Positions 17,110 through 25,428 of a stretch of 64,000 nucleotides of DNA are shown here, one piece after another. Numbering within the stretch: position 1 is the first letter of the stretch; the number at the start of each line of letters is the position of its first letter. A program made the translations under genes and the position numbers. A model generated the notes under the pieces. That model saw only the letters and a program-made list of their open reading frames with translations. It had not been told where the DNA came from and did no database searches. The DNA comes from Pedobacter terrae (GTDB taxonomy: Bacteria; Bacteroidota; Bacteroidia; Sphingobacteriales; Sphingobacteriaceae): positions 62,001-126,000 of the forward strand of contig NZ_FNCH01000006.1 in NCBI RefSeq assembly GCF_900100705.1, given 5' to 3'.

Positions 17110-18645
17110 TTAATATTTCAATCTATTTTTTCTCCAATTGGAGCTATTTTTAACTGCAGAACGCTCTAATTTCACTTCTTTCTTTTCAAAAAGTTTTGCG
17201 GCAATTAAAGCGGCAATCAATGTTTCTGTTCCATCCTGTTTCTTTAAACTTTCTGCTGTAAAGTACTTACCAACAAAATGTGTATCGAATTTACCTGTTT
17301 TAAAAGCCTCGTGCTGCATTACAAATTTACCAAAACCCAAAGTAGTTTCTATCCCCGTAATATCATATTCTTCAATAGCCCTTACCATTCGCGCTATAGC
17401 TTCCTCCCTATCTTTTCCAAAGGTAATCAGTTTGGCAATCATCGGATCGTAATAAATCGGGATTTCCATGCCCTGTTCAAAGCCATCATCTACCCTTACC
17501 CCAGTGCCTTTAGGCGTAATGTAAGTGTGCAAAGTGCCGATATCAGGCAGGAAATTATTGGCCGGATCTTCTGCATAAACCCTAAGTTCGATAGCGTGCC
17601 CAATAATTTTTAAGTCATCCTGGTTAAAACTCAATTTTTCTCCTGATGCAATTTTTATCTGCTCTTTTACCAGATCTACCCCCGTAATCAGTTCCGTTAC
17701 CGGATGCTCTACCTGCAGACGGGTATTCATTTCTAGGAAAAAGAAATCAAGATTTTCATCTAAAATAAACTCTACCGTACCCGCTCCGGTATAATTTACA
17801 GAACGGGCTACATCTACCGCACATTTGCCCATTTTTTGTCTGATCTCTTCAGTCAATACCGCTGATGGCGCTTCTTCAACCACTTTTTGATGCCGCCGCT
17901 GCACAGAACATTCTCGCTCAAACAGATGTACAATATTGCCATGGGTATCGCCTAAAACCTGTATTTCGATGTGTCTTGGTGAAGTAACATAACGTTCAAT
18001 AAAAACAGCCCCATCTCCAAATGCCGAGGTGGCCTCGCTTACAGCAAGTTGCATCTGTTCTTCAAAATCTTCAGCACGCTCCACAATACGCATCCCTTTA
18101 CCTCCACCCCCTGCAGCAGCTTTAATTAATATTGGAAAACCAACATTTATTGCGCGCTGCTTGGCGTCGTTTACATCTTGAATGGCCTCCTCCGTTCCGG
18201 GAACCATGGGAATATTATATTTTAATGCTGCTGCCTTTGCAGATAGTTTGTTGCCCATGGTTTCCATAGCCTGTGGTGAAGGACCTACCAAAATAAGTCC
18301 GGCATCGGCAACCATTTGAGCAAAACCCGCATTTTCTGACAAAAATCCATAACCTGGATGAATGGCTTCTGCACCCGTTAGTTTACAGGCATCGATAATC
18401 TTTTCACCAACTAAATAACTTTGGTTAGAAGGCGCCGGACCGATACAAATTGCCTCGTCGGCATAGCGCACATGCAGTGCATTCCGGTCTGCTTCAGAAA
18501 AAACAGCCACCGTTTTAATTCCCATTTCCTTTGCCGAACGCATAATACGTAAAGCAATTTCGCCCCGGTTAGCGATTAAGAGCTTGGAGATTGGGGTTTG
18601 GAGTTTAGAGTTTTCAGGCATTTTGGTTAGCATTTCATTAGACAT
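17110..18645 (-). CDS. accC: Biotin carboxylase subunit (AccC type)
   Basis: 511 residues. Biotin carboxylase features in order: KLLIANRGEIALRIMRSAKE, the ATP-grasp glycine loop KAAAGGGGKGMRIV, ERECSVQRRHQKVVEEAPSA, and EMNTRLQVEHPVTE. It carboxylates the biotin of a carrier protein using ATP and bicarbonate, the first half of the acetyl-CoA (or another acyl-CoA) carboxylase reaction. No carrier or transferase gene lies beside it, so the partner is uncertain. The first about 20 residues (MSNEMLTKMPENSKLQTPIS) are not part of the usual fold and are encoded by a simple intergenic-type repeat; an ATG at residue 5 or 9 is an alternative start. Confidence 0.88.
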   Translation of the reverse strand: MSNEMLTKMPENSKLQTPISKLLIANRGEIALRIMRSAKEMGIKTVAVFSEADRNALHVRYADEAICIGPAPSNQSYLVGEKIIDACKLTGAEAIHPGYGFLSENAGFAQMVADAGLILVGPSPQAMETMGNKLSAKAAALKYNIPMVPGTEEAIQDVNDAKQRAINVGFPILIKAAAGGGGKGMRIVERAEDFEEQMQLAVSEATSAFGDGAVFIERYVTSPRHIEIQVLGDTHGNIVHLFERECSVQRRHQKVVEEAPSAVLTEEIRQKMGKCAVDVARSVNYTGAGTVEFILDENLDFFFLEMNTRLQVEHPVTELITGVDLVKEQIKIASGEKLSFNQDDLKIIGHAIELRVYAEDPANNFLPDIGTLHTYITPKGTGVRVDDGFEQGMEIPIYYDPMIAKLITFGKDREEAIARMVRAIEEYDITGIETTLGFGKFVMQHEAFKTGKFDTHFVGKYFTAESLKKQDGTETLIAALIAAKLFEKKEVKLERSAVKNSSNWRKNRLKY

Positions 18646-18684
18646 ATTGACTGGGGACTAAAGGCTCACGACTTCAGACTCTGT

Positions 18685-19710
18685 CTAAGACAAATGTAAG
18701 ATTATTTCAATTGCCTGATCAATCATTTCGGCGCTCAGATCCAGATGTGTTACCAAACGGATCGTACTGGCACTGGTGGTATTACAATACAATCCTTTTT
18801 CCTTTAACTGGTATACGATCTTCTCTGCTGATCCCTTTTCTACTTCAAAAATAACGATGTTGGTTTCAACCGGCATTACCGATTTTACATATTTTGCACT
18901 GGCCAGTGCATTGGCCAATGCCTGGGCATGGGCATGATCGTTTTTTAAACGTGTTACATGATGATCGAGCGCGTAAATACCTGCTGCTGCCAAAAAACCT
19001 GCCTGGCGCATACCTCCACCAAAAGCTTTTCTAATTTTGCGCGCTTTATGGATCATTTGTTTACTGCCTAGTAATACCGAGCCTACTGGTGCACCGAGTC
19101 CCTTTGATAAACAAACCGAAATGCCATCAAAATATTTGCCGTATTCGCCTGCATGATCACCTGTGGCCATCAATGCGTTAAAAATACGCGCTCCATCTAA
19201 GTGCAGTTTTAATCCTTTGATGTTACAGAGGTGATGAATGGGCGCAATCTGCGATAAAGTATAACAGCTGCCGCCGCCTTTGTTTACGGTATTTTCCAAA
19301 ACAACCAAACTGGAGCTGGGATAGTGGATATTATCTTCATTAATTTCAGGTTCGATCAGCTCTGGTGTTAAAATTCCACGTTCGCCATGCAATAGCCTTA
19401 CAGATGCGCCGGAGTGGAAAGCAATGCCACCAATTTCGTAGCGATAAACATGCGCCGTCTGATCACAGATTACCTCGTCCATTGGTTGGGTAAAACACTT
19501 GATTGCGATCTGATTAGTCATCGTTCCGGATGGACAGAACAATCCGGCTTCCATGTTAAAAGTTGAAGCCAGTTTTGTTTCCAAAGCATGCACTGTTTCA
19601 TCTTCACCAAAAACGTCATCCCCCACTTTTGCATTCATCATGGCATCCAACATTCCCGCGGTTGGTTTGGTTACCGTATCACTCCTGAAATCTAAAAATC
19701 GCTTGTTCAT
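18685..19710 (-). CDS. ltaE: Low-specificity L-threonine aldolase
   Basis: 341 residues of the beta-eliminating lyase/threonine aldolase family. Seen: LDFRSDTVTKPTAGMLDAM at the start, HLDGARIFNA (the PLP-ring aspartate), and VCLSKGLGAPVGSVLLGS with the PLP lysine. It cleaves threonine or allo-threonine to glycine and acetaldehyde in the cytoplasm. Its start is divergent from the NAG-kinase-like gene; the shared 219-bp region carries one GTGTA-N5-TACAC dyad. Confidence 0.92.
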   Translation of the reverse strand: MNKRFLDFRSDTVTKPTAGMLDAMMNAKVGDDVFGEDETVHALETKLASTFNMEAGLFCPSGTMTNQIAIKCFTQPMDEVICDQTAHVYRYEIGGIAFHSGASVRLLHGERGILTPELIEPEINEDNIHYPSSSLVVLENTVNKGGGSCYTLSQIAPIHHLCNIKGLKLHLDGARIFNALMATGDHAGEYGKYFDGISVCLSKGLGAPVGSVLLGSKQMIHKARKIRKAFGGGMRQAGFLAAAGIYALDHHVTRLKNDHAHAQALANALASAKYVKSVMPVETNIVIFEVEKGSAEKIVYQLKEKGLYCNTTSASTIRLVTHLDLSAEMIDQAIEIILHLS

Positions 19711-19809
19711 TTCGCTATTTTATTGTAAAATATTGTTGACGTTAAAAAAAAGACCACTGCCCTTTCTGGTATAATTTTAAGGTTTTTCATCGATTAAACG
19801 CCCTATATA

Positions 19810-19824
19810 GTGTATTTTTTACAC
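19810..19824. promoter_or_regulatory. Dyad A: GTGTA-N5-TACAC
   Basis: GTGTATTTTTTACAC, identical to sites B and C of this window. It lies in the divergent region between ltaE (100 bp away) and the kinase gene (106 bp before its ATG). Proposed operator of the Nudix-type regulator at 20959-21648. Confidence 0.7.
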
Positions 19825-19929
19825 ACTTAATTTTCAGCAATAACAAATTGTTAAAAAATTATTAAAAAAAAGGATACAAAATATAAGACTTTTTATACTT
19901 TTATCGTGCTAAAACCAAAAATAAATAAA

Positions 19930-20790
19930 ATGATAGTAATTGCAGACGGCGGATCTACCAAAACAAATTGGTGTTTGATTAACGAGGCCGGCAGAAAAAT
20001 TTACTTTAACACCGAAGGTTACAATCCATATTTTTCTAAAGGAGAGTACATTGTAAAGTCTTTGAATGATACTCTTCCAGACCACTTGGAAAGAGAGAAA
20101 TTGACCGCAGTTTATTACTATGGTGCCGGTTGTTCTACACCTGCAAATGTTAAGATTGTAGCCGATGCCATGCAACAGATCTTCGTCAATGCAAATATCT
20201 TCGTAGGTCATGATTTACTTGCTTCATCTAGAGCACTCCTTGGAAACGAGCCGGGATTTGCTGCTATTTTGGGAACAGGTACAAACTCATGCCTTTATGA
20301 TGGCACTGAAATTACAATGAACATCGATTCGTTGGGTTATTTCCTGGGTGATGAAGGTAGCGGTTCATACATCGGTAAACGTATTTTAAGCGATTACATG
20401 AAAGGTTATATGCCGAAAGGATTACGCGAAGCTTTTTATGATAACTATGCTTTAACAAACGAAGATATTTTCGATAATATTTACAATAAACCACTGCCTA
20501 ACCGTTTCTGTGCAAGTTTTAGTAAATTCTTATACGATTTTAAAGATAACTACGAAGATTATGCTTTTGCAACCATTGATTATGCATTTACCGCATTTTT
20601 CGAAGCATTGGTCATTCATTATCCAAACTATAAAGACCACAAATTAAACTGTGTGGGTTCAGTAGGTTATAGTTTCCGCGATATTTTAAGCATTGTAGCC
20701 GACCGTTACGAAATGGGTGTAGGCAAAATAATCCGCTCACCTATAGATGATTTGGTACATTACCACCTGGAGTTGGCGCCGAAGGCTTAG
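19930..20790 (+). CDS. BadF-type sugar kinase (N-acetylglucosamine kinase-like)
   Basis: 286 residues from the ATG at 19930; an upstream GTG at 19906 only adds eight residues ahead of the conserved core. Actin-like ATPase motifs are intact: phosphate-1 ADGGSTKTNW, a catalytic-Asp stretch FVGHDLLASSRA, phosphate-2 GTGTNSCLYDG, and DEGSGSYIGKR. It belongs to the BadF/BadG/BcrA/BcrD ATPase family and probably phosphorylates N-acetylglucosamine or a related amino sugar with ATP. It is convergent with the regulator gene at 20959, and dyad A lies upstream. Confidence 0.8.
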   Translation: MIVIADGGSTKTNWCLINEAGRKIYFNTEGYNPYFSKGEYIVKSLNDTLPDHLEREKLTAVYYYGAGCSTPANVKIVADAMQQIFVNANIFVGHDLLASSRALLGNEPGFAAILGTGTNSCLYDGTEITMNIDSLGYFLGDEGSGSYIGKRILSDYMKGYMPKGLREAFYDNYALTNEDIFDNIYNKPLPNRFCASFSKFLYDFKDNYEDYAFATIDYAFTAFFEALVIHYPNYKDHKLNCVGSVGYSFRDILSIVADRYEMGVGKIIRSPIDDLVHYHLELAPKA

Positions 20791-20844
20791 TTTGCAGTTG
20801 GGAGTTTTCAGTTTGGAGTTAACAGTTACTGAAAGCAGAGAAAA

Positions 20845-20883
20845 CAAAAAAATCCCGGTTTGAAATTCAAACCGGGATTTTTC
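20845..20883. terminator. Bidirectional terminator between the kinase gene and the regulator gene
   Basis: AAATCCCGGTTTG (20850-20862) pairs perfectly with CAAACCGGGATTT (20868-20880) around a 5-base loop, with A-runs on one side and T-runs on the other. It serves both convergent genes. Confidence 0.9.
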
Positions 20884-20958
20884 TATTTATAACAGACGAT
20901 ACTGCTTTCGTTTTTAATCTTTTAGCACTCTCTCAAATCTAACTTCTAAAATCTTAAC

Positions 20959-21648
20959 CTAGAACGAAATCTCCTTGCCAAAAAGCTTGGCGTATTTACG
21001 TTTATCAAAACGGTATAAGGTAGCTGCACGATAGGAAACGCCTTTTTGTTTTTCATCAAGCTCCTTAAGCACACCAAAACTTACAATTTTCTTTCTAAAA
21101 TTCCTTTTATCGAGTTTTTTACCCAGCACCAGTTCGTAAACATGCTGTAGTTGGGTTAAGGTAAATTTTTCTGGCAATAGCTCGAACGCAATAGGCTGGT
21201 GTTTAATCCGGCGTTTTATTTTCTCTAATCCCTTATCGTAAATTTTCTGGTGATCAAAAGCCAATTTGGGCAGATCGGTAATGGGCAACCAATTGGCGCG
21301 CTTGGCATAAGTACTGATCGGACGTAATTCTTTATCTCCTCCTAAACGGATCAATGCATAATAGGCCAAAGTAATTACCCTACCTTGCGGGTGCCTACCC
21401 GGATCACCAAAAGCATAATACTGCTCCATATAAATACCACGTAAACCGGTAAGCTCGTACAGAATCCGGGAGGCTGATTGATCTAAACTTTCATCAGGAC
21501 CAACAATATTACCGGGCAGTGCCCACCAATCCTTAAACGGTTCTTCATTCCTTTCAATTAGCAGGATTTTTAATTCCTTACCATCAAATCCAAACAAAAC
21601 GCAATCTATCGAGAATACAGAATCTAAATGAGGTAAAATTTGTTCCAA
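20959..21648 (-). CDS. Nudix-domain transcriptional regulator (NrtR/AraR-type)
   Basis: 229 residues. An N-terminal Nudix fold (about 10-140) is joined to a winged-helix domain (about 155-225, EKFTLTQLQHVYELVLGKKL then DKRNFRKKI), the NrtR/AraR layout. The Nudix box runs Gly46 to Leu69 with Glu53 and Arg61, but the two catalytic glutamates of R-E-U-x-E-E are Ile62 and Leu66, so hydrolase activity is unlikely and ligand sensing is expected. The only plausible start is the TTG at 21648. It is divergent from pfkA, with dyad B between them, and probably controls glycolytic and glycan genes around it, and itself. Confidence 0.85.
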   Translation of the reverse strand: MEQILPHLDSVFSIDCVLFGFDGKELKILLIERNEEPFKDWWALPGNIVGPDESLDQSASRILYELTGLRGIYMEQYYAFGDPGRHPQGRVITLAYYALIRLGGDKELRPISTYAKRANWLPITDLPKLAFDHQKIYDKGLEKIKRRIKHQPIAFELLPEKFTLTQLQHVYELVLGKKLDKRNFRKKIVSFGVLKELDEKQKGVSYRAATLYRFDKRKYAKLFGKEISF

Positions 21649-21724
21649 AGTAAAAATTAGTTATTTTAAGCAGATAAAGGTATGACTTTCAATATTAAGT
21701 AAAAAAAATAAAATAAATTACTTA

Positions 21725-21739
21725 GTGTAAAAAATACAC
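21725..21739. promoter_or_regulatory. Dyad B: GTGTA-N5-TACAC ahead of pfkA and the regulator
   Basis: GTGTAAAAAATACAC, the exact complement of sites A and C. It ends 2 bp before TATATTCG (21742-21749), a near-consensus -7 element, which is 10 bp before the pfkA ATG. A protein bound here would block the promoter. It is also 77 bp from the regulator start, fitting autoregulation. Confidence 0.8.
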
Positions 21740-21741
21740 AC

Positions 21742-21749
21742 TATATTCG
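21742..21749 (+). promoter_or_regulatory. Candidate -7 element of pfkA
   Basis: TATATTCG differs from TAnnTTTG by one base and lies 10 bp before the pfkA ATG. Dyad B occupies the spacer toward the -33 region. Confidence 0.5.
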
Positions 21750-21759
21750 TATTATAAAG

Positions 21760-22746
21760 ATGAAGCCAAATATAAAAAATATAGCTGTATTAACATCTGG
21801 AGGCGATGCCCCTGGAATGAATGCAGCGATCAGAGCTGTTGTTCGTACCGGAATTTACCACGGCATTAACATGTTTGGGGTAATGCAAGGTTACCAAGGT
21901 TTAATAACCGACAACATAAAACCAATGGATGCCCGTTCTGTAAGTAATATTTTACACTTGGGCGGTACCATATTAAAAACTGCGCGCTGTTTAGAATTTA
22001 AAACAGACGAAGGTCAGCAGATTGCCTACAAAAACTTAAAGAAAAACGACATTGACGGATTGGTAGTCATTGGTGGCGACGGAACATTTACCGGAGCCAG
22101 GCGCTTTTCGGAAACTTTTGGGGTTAAGGTAATCGGTATACCGGGAACAATTGATAACGACTTAGTTGGATCTGACTTTACTTTAGGCTACGATACGGCT
22201 ATTAATACCGTAATTGAAGCAATTGATAAAATCAGAGATACTGCTGATGCACACGACCGTTTATTTTTTATTGAGGTAATGGGCCGCGATTCTGGCTGTA
22301 TTGCCTTAAGAAGTTCGATTGCCAGCGGTGCCGAAGCCGTATTATTGCCAGAGAAGGAAACAAGTGTTAATGAATTGATTGAGAAACTGGCCTTAGGTGC
22401 AGCAACAAAAAAATCATCGAGTATTGTTATCGTGGCAGAAGGCCATAAACAGGGCGGTGCTTACGATATTGCTAAAAAGGTAAAAGAAACTTTCGATCAT
22501 TACGATACCAAAGTAACCATTCTTGGCCACCTTCAAAGAGGTGGAAGTCCGAGCAGTTTCGACAGAATTTTGGGCAGTCGTTTAGGTTTTGCCGCTGTAA
22601 ATGCGTTAATTGCGGGCGAAACGGAGCAAATGGTAGGTTTAAAAGGAAACGAGATAAAATTAACCAGCATAAGAGAGGCTTTAACCGCTCATTCTTTTAA
22701 ACTCGAACCCGATTTAATGGAAATGACAGAAGTACTTTCAATATAA
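21760..22746 (+). CDS. pfkA: ATP-dependent 6-phosphofructokinase
   Basis: 328 residues, the bacterial PfkA length. Visible motifs: TSGGDAPGMNAAIRAVVR at the start, the ATP loop GGDGTFTGA, the active-site GIPGTIDNDLVGSDFT with its catalytic aspartate, EVMGRDSGCIA, and LGHLQRGGSPSSFDR. It phosphorylates fructose 6-phosphate to fructose 1,6-bisphosphate. It is first in a tight operon with a BadF-type paralog (1 bp gap) and gapA (6 bp gap). Dyad B and a -7 element lie directly upstream. Confidence 0.96.
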   Translation: MKPNIKNIAVLTSGGDAPGMNAAIRAVVRTGIYHGINMFGVMQGYQGLITDNIKPMDARSVSNILHLGGTILKTARCLEFKTDEGQQIAYKNLKKNDIDGLVVIGGDGTFTGARRFSETFGVKVIGIPGTIDNDLVGSDFTLGYDTAINTVIEAIDKIRDTADAHDRLFFIEVMGRDSGCIALRSSIASGAEAVLLPEKETSVNELIEKLALGAATKKSSSIVIVAEGHKQGGAYDIAKKVKETFDHYDTKVTILGHLQRGGSPSSFDRILGSRLGFAAVNALIAGETEQMVGLKGNEIKLTSIREALTAHSFKLEPDLMEMTEVLSI

Positions 22747-22747
22747 T

Positions 22748-23590
22748 ATGGTAGCAGTTGTTTATAGCGGATCAAAAACGGCATTTTGGAAAATAACCCG
22801 AAATGGACAGGTAGTAGCACATTGTAATACTACCGGCCTAAACCCCTGCTTTGTTGATCCGAAAACAATTTTACAGATTTTAAATAAAAAGGTTGTCCTG
22901 GTCAATCATGCAGAAAATATCAAAAAGATTTATTTTTTTGCAGCCGGGGCATCATCACCAGATAGAAAAGAGGTACTGGCCAAAACCCTGGCATCATTTT
23001 TCAGATACAGCAAAATTGTAGTCGAAAATGATTTATTCGGGGCCGCCAAAGCTGCTTGTTATAACAAACCTGGTATTGTTGGTATGCTGGGCAGTGGTGC
23101 ACATTGTGCCTATTTTGACGGAAAAAAACCATTGAACAACAATTTTGGATTAGGTTATATCCTGGGGGATGAAGGCTCATCTAATTATTTCGGAAAAATA
23201 CTGCTGAAAGAATTTTTAAGCCAGAAAATGCCAAAGGACATAGAGGCCAAATTTACATTAACATACAATTTAGACCGCCCTCAAATATTAGAACGTATTT
23301 ACAACAAGCCGCAGGCAAATATATTTCTAACTTCGTTTTTCGATTTCATTACCCATAACAGCAAACATGAGTATATCTGCAAACTGATTGATGAGGGATT
23401 TGAAAAATACTTCGATATATATATTGTGCCTACATGGCAAAAGCACAAAGATAGCGAACTGCATATTGTAGGCAAAGTGGCTGCCGAGCTAGAAGACCGA
23501 CTGAGGCTCGTGGCTGGCAAGTACGATCTAAAAATTAAAAGCATCATTAAAGAACCCATACAAAATTTATTAAAACATTACATTAATTAA
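22748..23590 (+). CDS. Degenerate BadF-type sugar-kinase paralog
   Basis: 280 residues, clearly related to the kinase at 19930-20790 (shared F-x-A-G-A-x-S-x-P, ENDLFGAAKAACYNKPG, LGYILGDEGSSNYFGK, RIYNKPQAN). The phosphate-1 loop DGGSTKT is replaced by YSGSKTA, losing the aspartate, and the phosphate-2 GTGTNS is GSGAHC. The family's catalytic Asp in NDL is kept. It may therefore be a pseudokinase or a ligand sensor, though weak activity cannot be excluded. It sits between pfkA and gapA with gaps of 1 and 6 bp, so it is co-produced with them. Confidence 0.8.
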   Translation: MVAVVYSGSKTAFWKITRNGQVVAHCNTTGLNPCFVDPKTILQILNKKVVLVNHAENIKKIYFFAAGASSPDRKEVLAKTLASFFRYSKIVVENDLFGAAKAACYNKPGIVGMLGSGAHCAYFDGKKPLNNNFGLGYILGDEGSSNYFGKILLKEFLSQKMPKDIEAKFTLTYNLDRPQILERIYNKPQANIFLTSFFDFITHNSKHEYICKLIDEGFEKYFDIYIVPTWQKHKDSELHIVGKVAAELEDRLRLVAGKYDLKIKSIIKEPIQNLLKHYIN

Positions 23591-24595
<1,005 letters not shown>

Positions 24596-24630
24596 CGAAA
24601 AAATGCTTTAAGCTAATTTTCAAATCATAT

Positions 24631-24668
24631 AAAAGGCAACATTATTCAATTAATGTTGCCTTTTTATT
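24631..24668 (+). terminator. Terminator of the pfkA-gapA operon
   Basis: AAAAGGCAACATTA (24631-24644) pairs with TAATGTTGCCTTTT after a 6-base loop, followed by more T. It ends about 70 bp after the gapA stop. Confidence 0.92.
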
Positions 24669-24979
24669 TTAAGACCAATTTTAACTGCCTAAAATTAATT
24701 TTAAAATCGTGATATAAATTTATTCTATCAAAATACGATACCCCATATCTGCTTAATGATTATTAAAAAGATAAAAACGGATTTAAATTGATGCAAAATC
24801 TATTTTTCAACTATAATAAAGCATAATTATGGACGAATACCTAAAAAACCAACTTTATTTAACAATTCCTTAACATATTTTTACCTTATATTTGCGACAT
24901 CATCATTTTAAACTCTAAAATCTCCTCGAAAAAGACCAGGAAATAAAAAATGACAAAAAAAAAACTTAAAATTTTCTTA

Positions 24980-24994
24980 GTGTATTTTTTACAC
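24980..24994. promoter_or_regulatory. Dyad C: GTGTA-N5-TACAC ahead of a small-RNA promoter
   Basis: GTGTATTTTTTACAC, identical to site A, 15 bp upstream of the -7 element at 25010. That is the -33 region, a normal place for repressor control. Confidence 0.75.
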
Positions 24995-25009
24995 TATCAA
25001 TTTTTTTAC

Positions 25010-25017
25010 TATATTTG
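25010..25017 (+). promoter_or_regulatory. Consensus -7 element
   Basis: TATATTTG matches TAnnTTTG exactly. Transcription should start near 25023. The only downstream features before the next terminator are non-coding. Confidence 0.6.
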
Positions 25018-25022
25018 TATCA

Positions 25023-25182
25023 TAATAAACGGAACGATGTTTATTATCAATAGAAAAGATAAATCACTTTCTGGATAAACCCAGGTTTAGAAAGAAAGTT
25101 AAAGACAAAGCCTGGCTCATAACAGGTTTATATTTGGTTAGAAAAAAGAGATACGTCTGGATGGAGTATCTCTTTTCTTTTA
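25023..25182 (+). ncRNA. Candidate regulated small RNA (~160 nt)
   Basis: A predicted transcript from the promoter at 25010 to the hairpin terminator at 25144-25182. No frame longer than 13 codons starts inside it. Short self-complementary parts are visible, such as AAACCCAGGTTT near 25077-25088 and a CCTGG/CAGG pair further on. The dyad for the Nudix-type regulator lies in its promoter, so it may respond to the same signal as pfkA-gapA. A leader of a very short peptide is an alternative. Confidence 0.5.
25144..25182 (+). terminator. Terminator of the candidate small RNA
   Basis: AAAAGAGATAC (25144-25154) pairs perfectly with GTATCTCTTTT (25166-25176) around an 11-base loop, followed by CTTTTAT. 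Confidence 0.85.
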
Positions 25183-25378
25183 TACGATGTTTTTTATTTT
25201 TCATATAACGATCGAACGCACCAATTAAAGCCCGTAAATGATGATCATCCTAAATTAAAATTTCTTTGAAGCAATTTAGATGCTTATTTATCTCGACAGT
25301 AAATTACCATCACGATTAACCTATTTGAAACATTCCTGATCCGAATAAGCTAATTTTTAGAATAAAACTTCTTTGTTT

Positions 25379-25386
25379 TATATTTG
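25379..25386 (+). promoter_or_regulatory. -7 element of the GAF histidine kinase gene
   Basis: TATATTTG matches TAnnTTTG and lies 42 bp ahead of the ATG at 25429. No clear -33 word is seen. Confidence 0.45.
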
Positions 25387-25428
25387 TTAGTAGCCATGAT
25401 CATCTAAAAATTTTAGCATTGCCCATTA

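Larger units (their letters stand above)
24596..25428. other. 833-bp non-coding region with two promoters, dyad C and a candidate RNA
   Basis: After the gapA terminator the DNA is A/T-rich with no convincing coding frame. A consensus -7 element TATATTTG lies at 24887-24894, a second at 25010-25017 behind dyad C, then a candidate RNA ending at a terminator near 25182, and a third TATATTTG at 25379-25386 ahead of the histidine kinase. A 43-codon frame from 24950 crosses dyad C and the promoter and is probably not coding. Confidence 0.7.

Noticed and set aside
17138..17452. Long open frame opposite accC
   Set aside because: It lies wholly inside a well-supported gene on the other strand, has no recognisable protein pattern and no promoter.
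24950..25081. 43-codon frame MTKKKLKIFL... upstream of the candidate RNA
   Set aside because: It runs through dyad C and the -7 element and has the composition of A/T-rich non-coding DNA.
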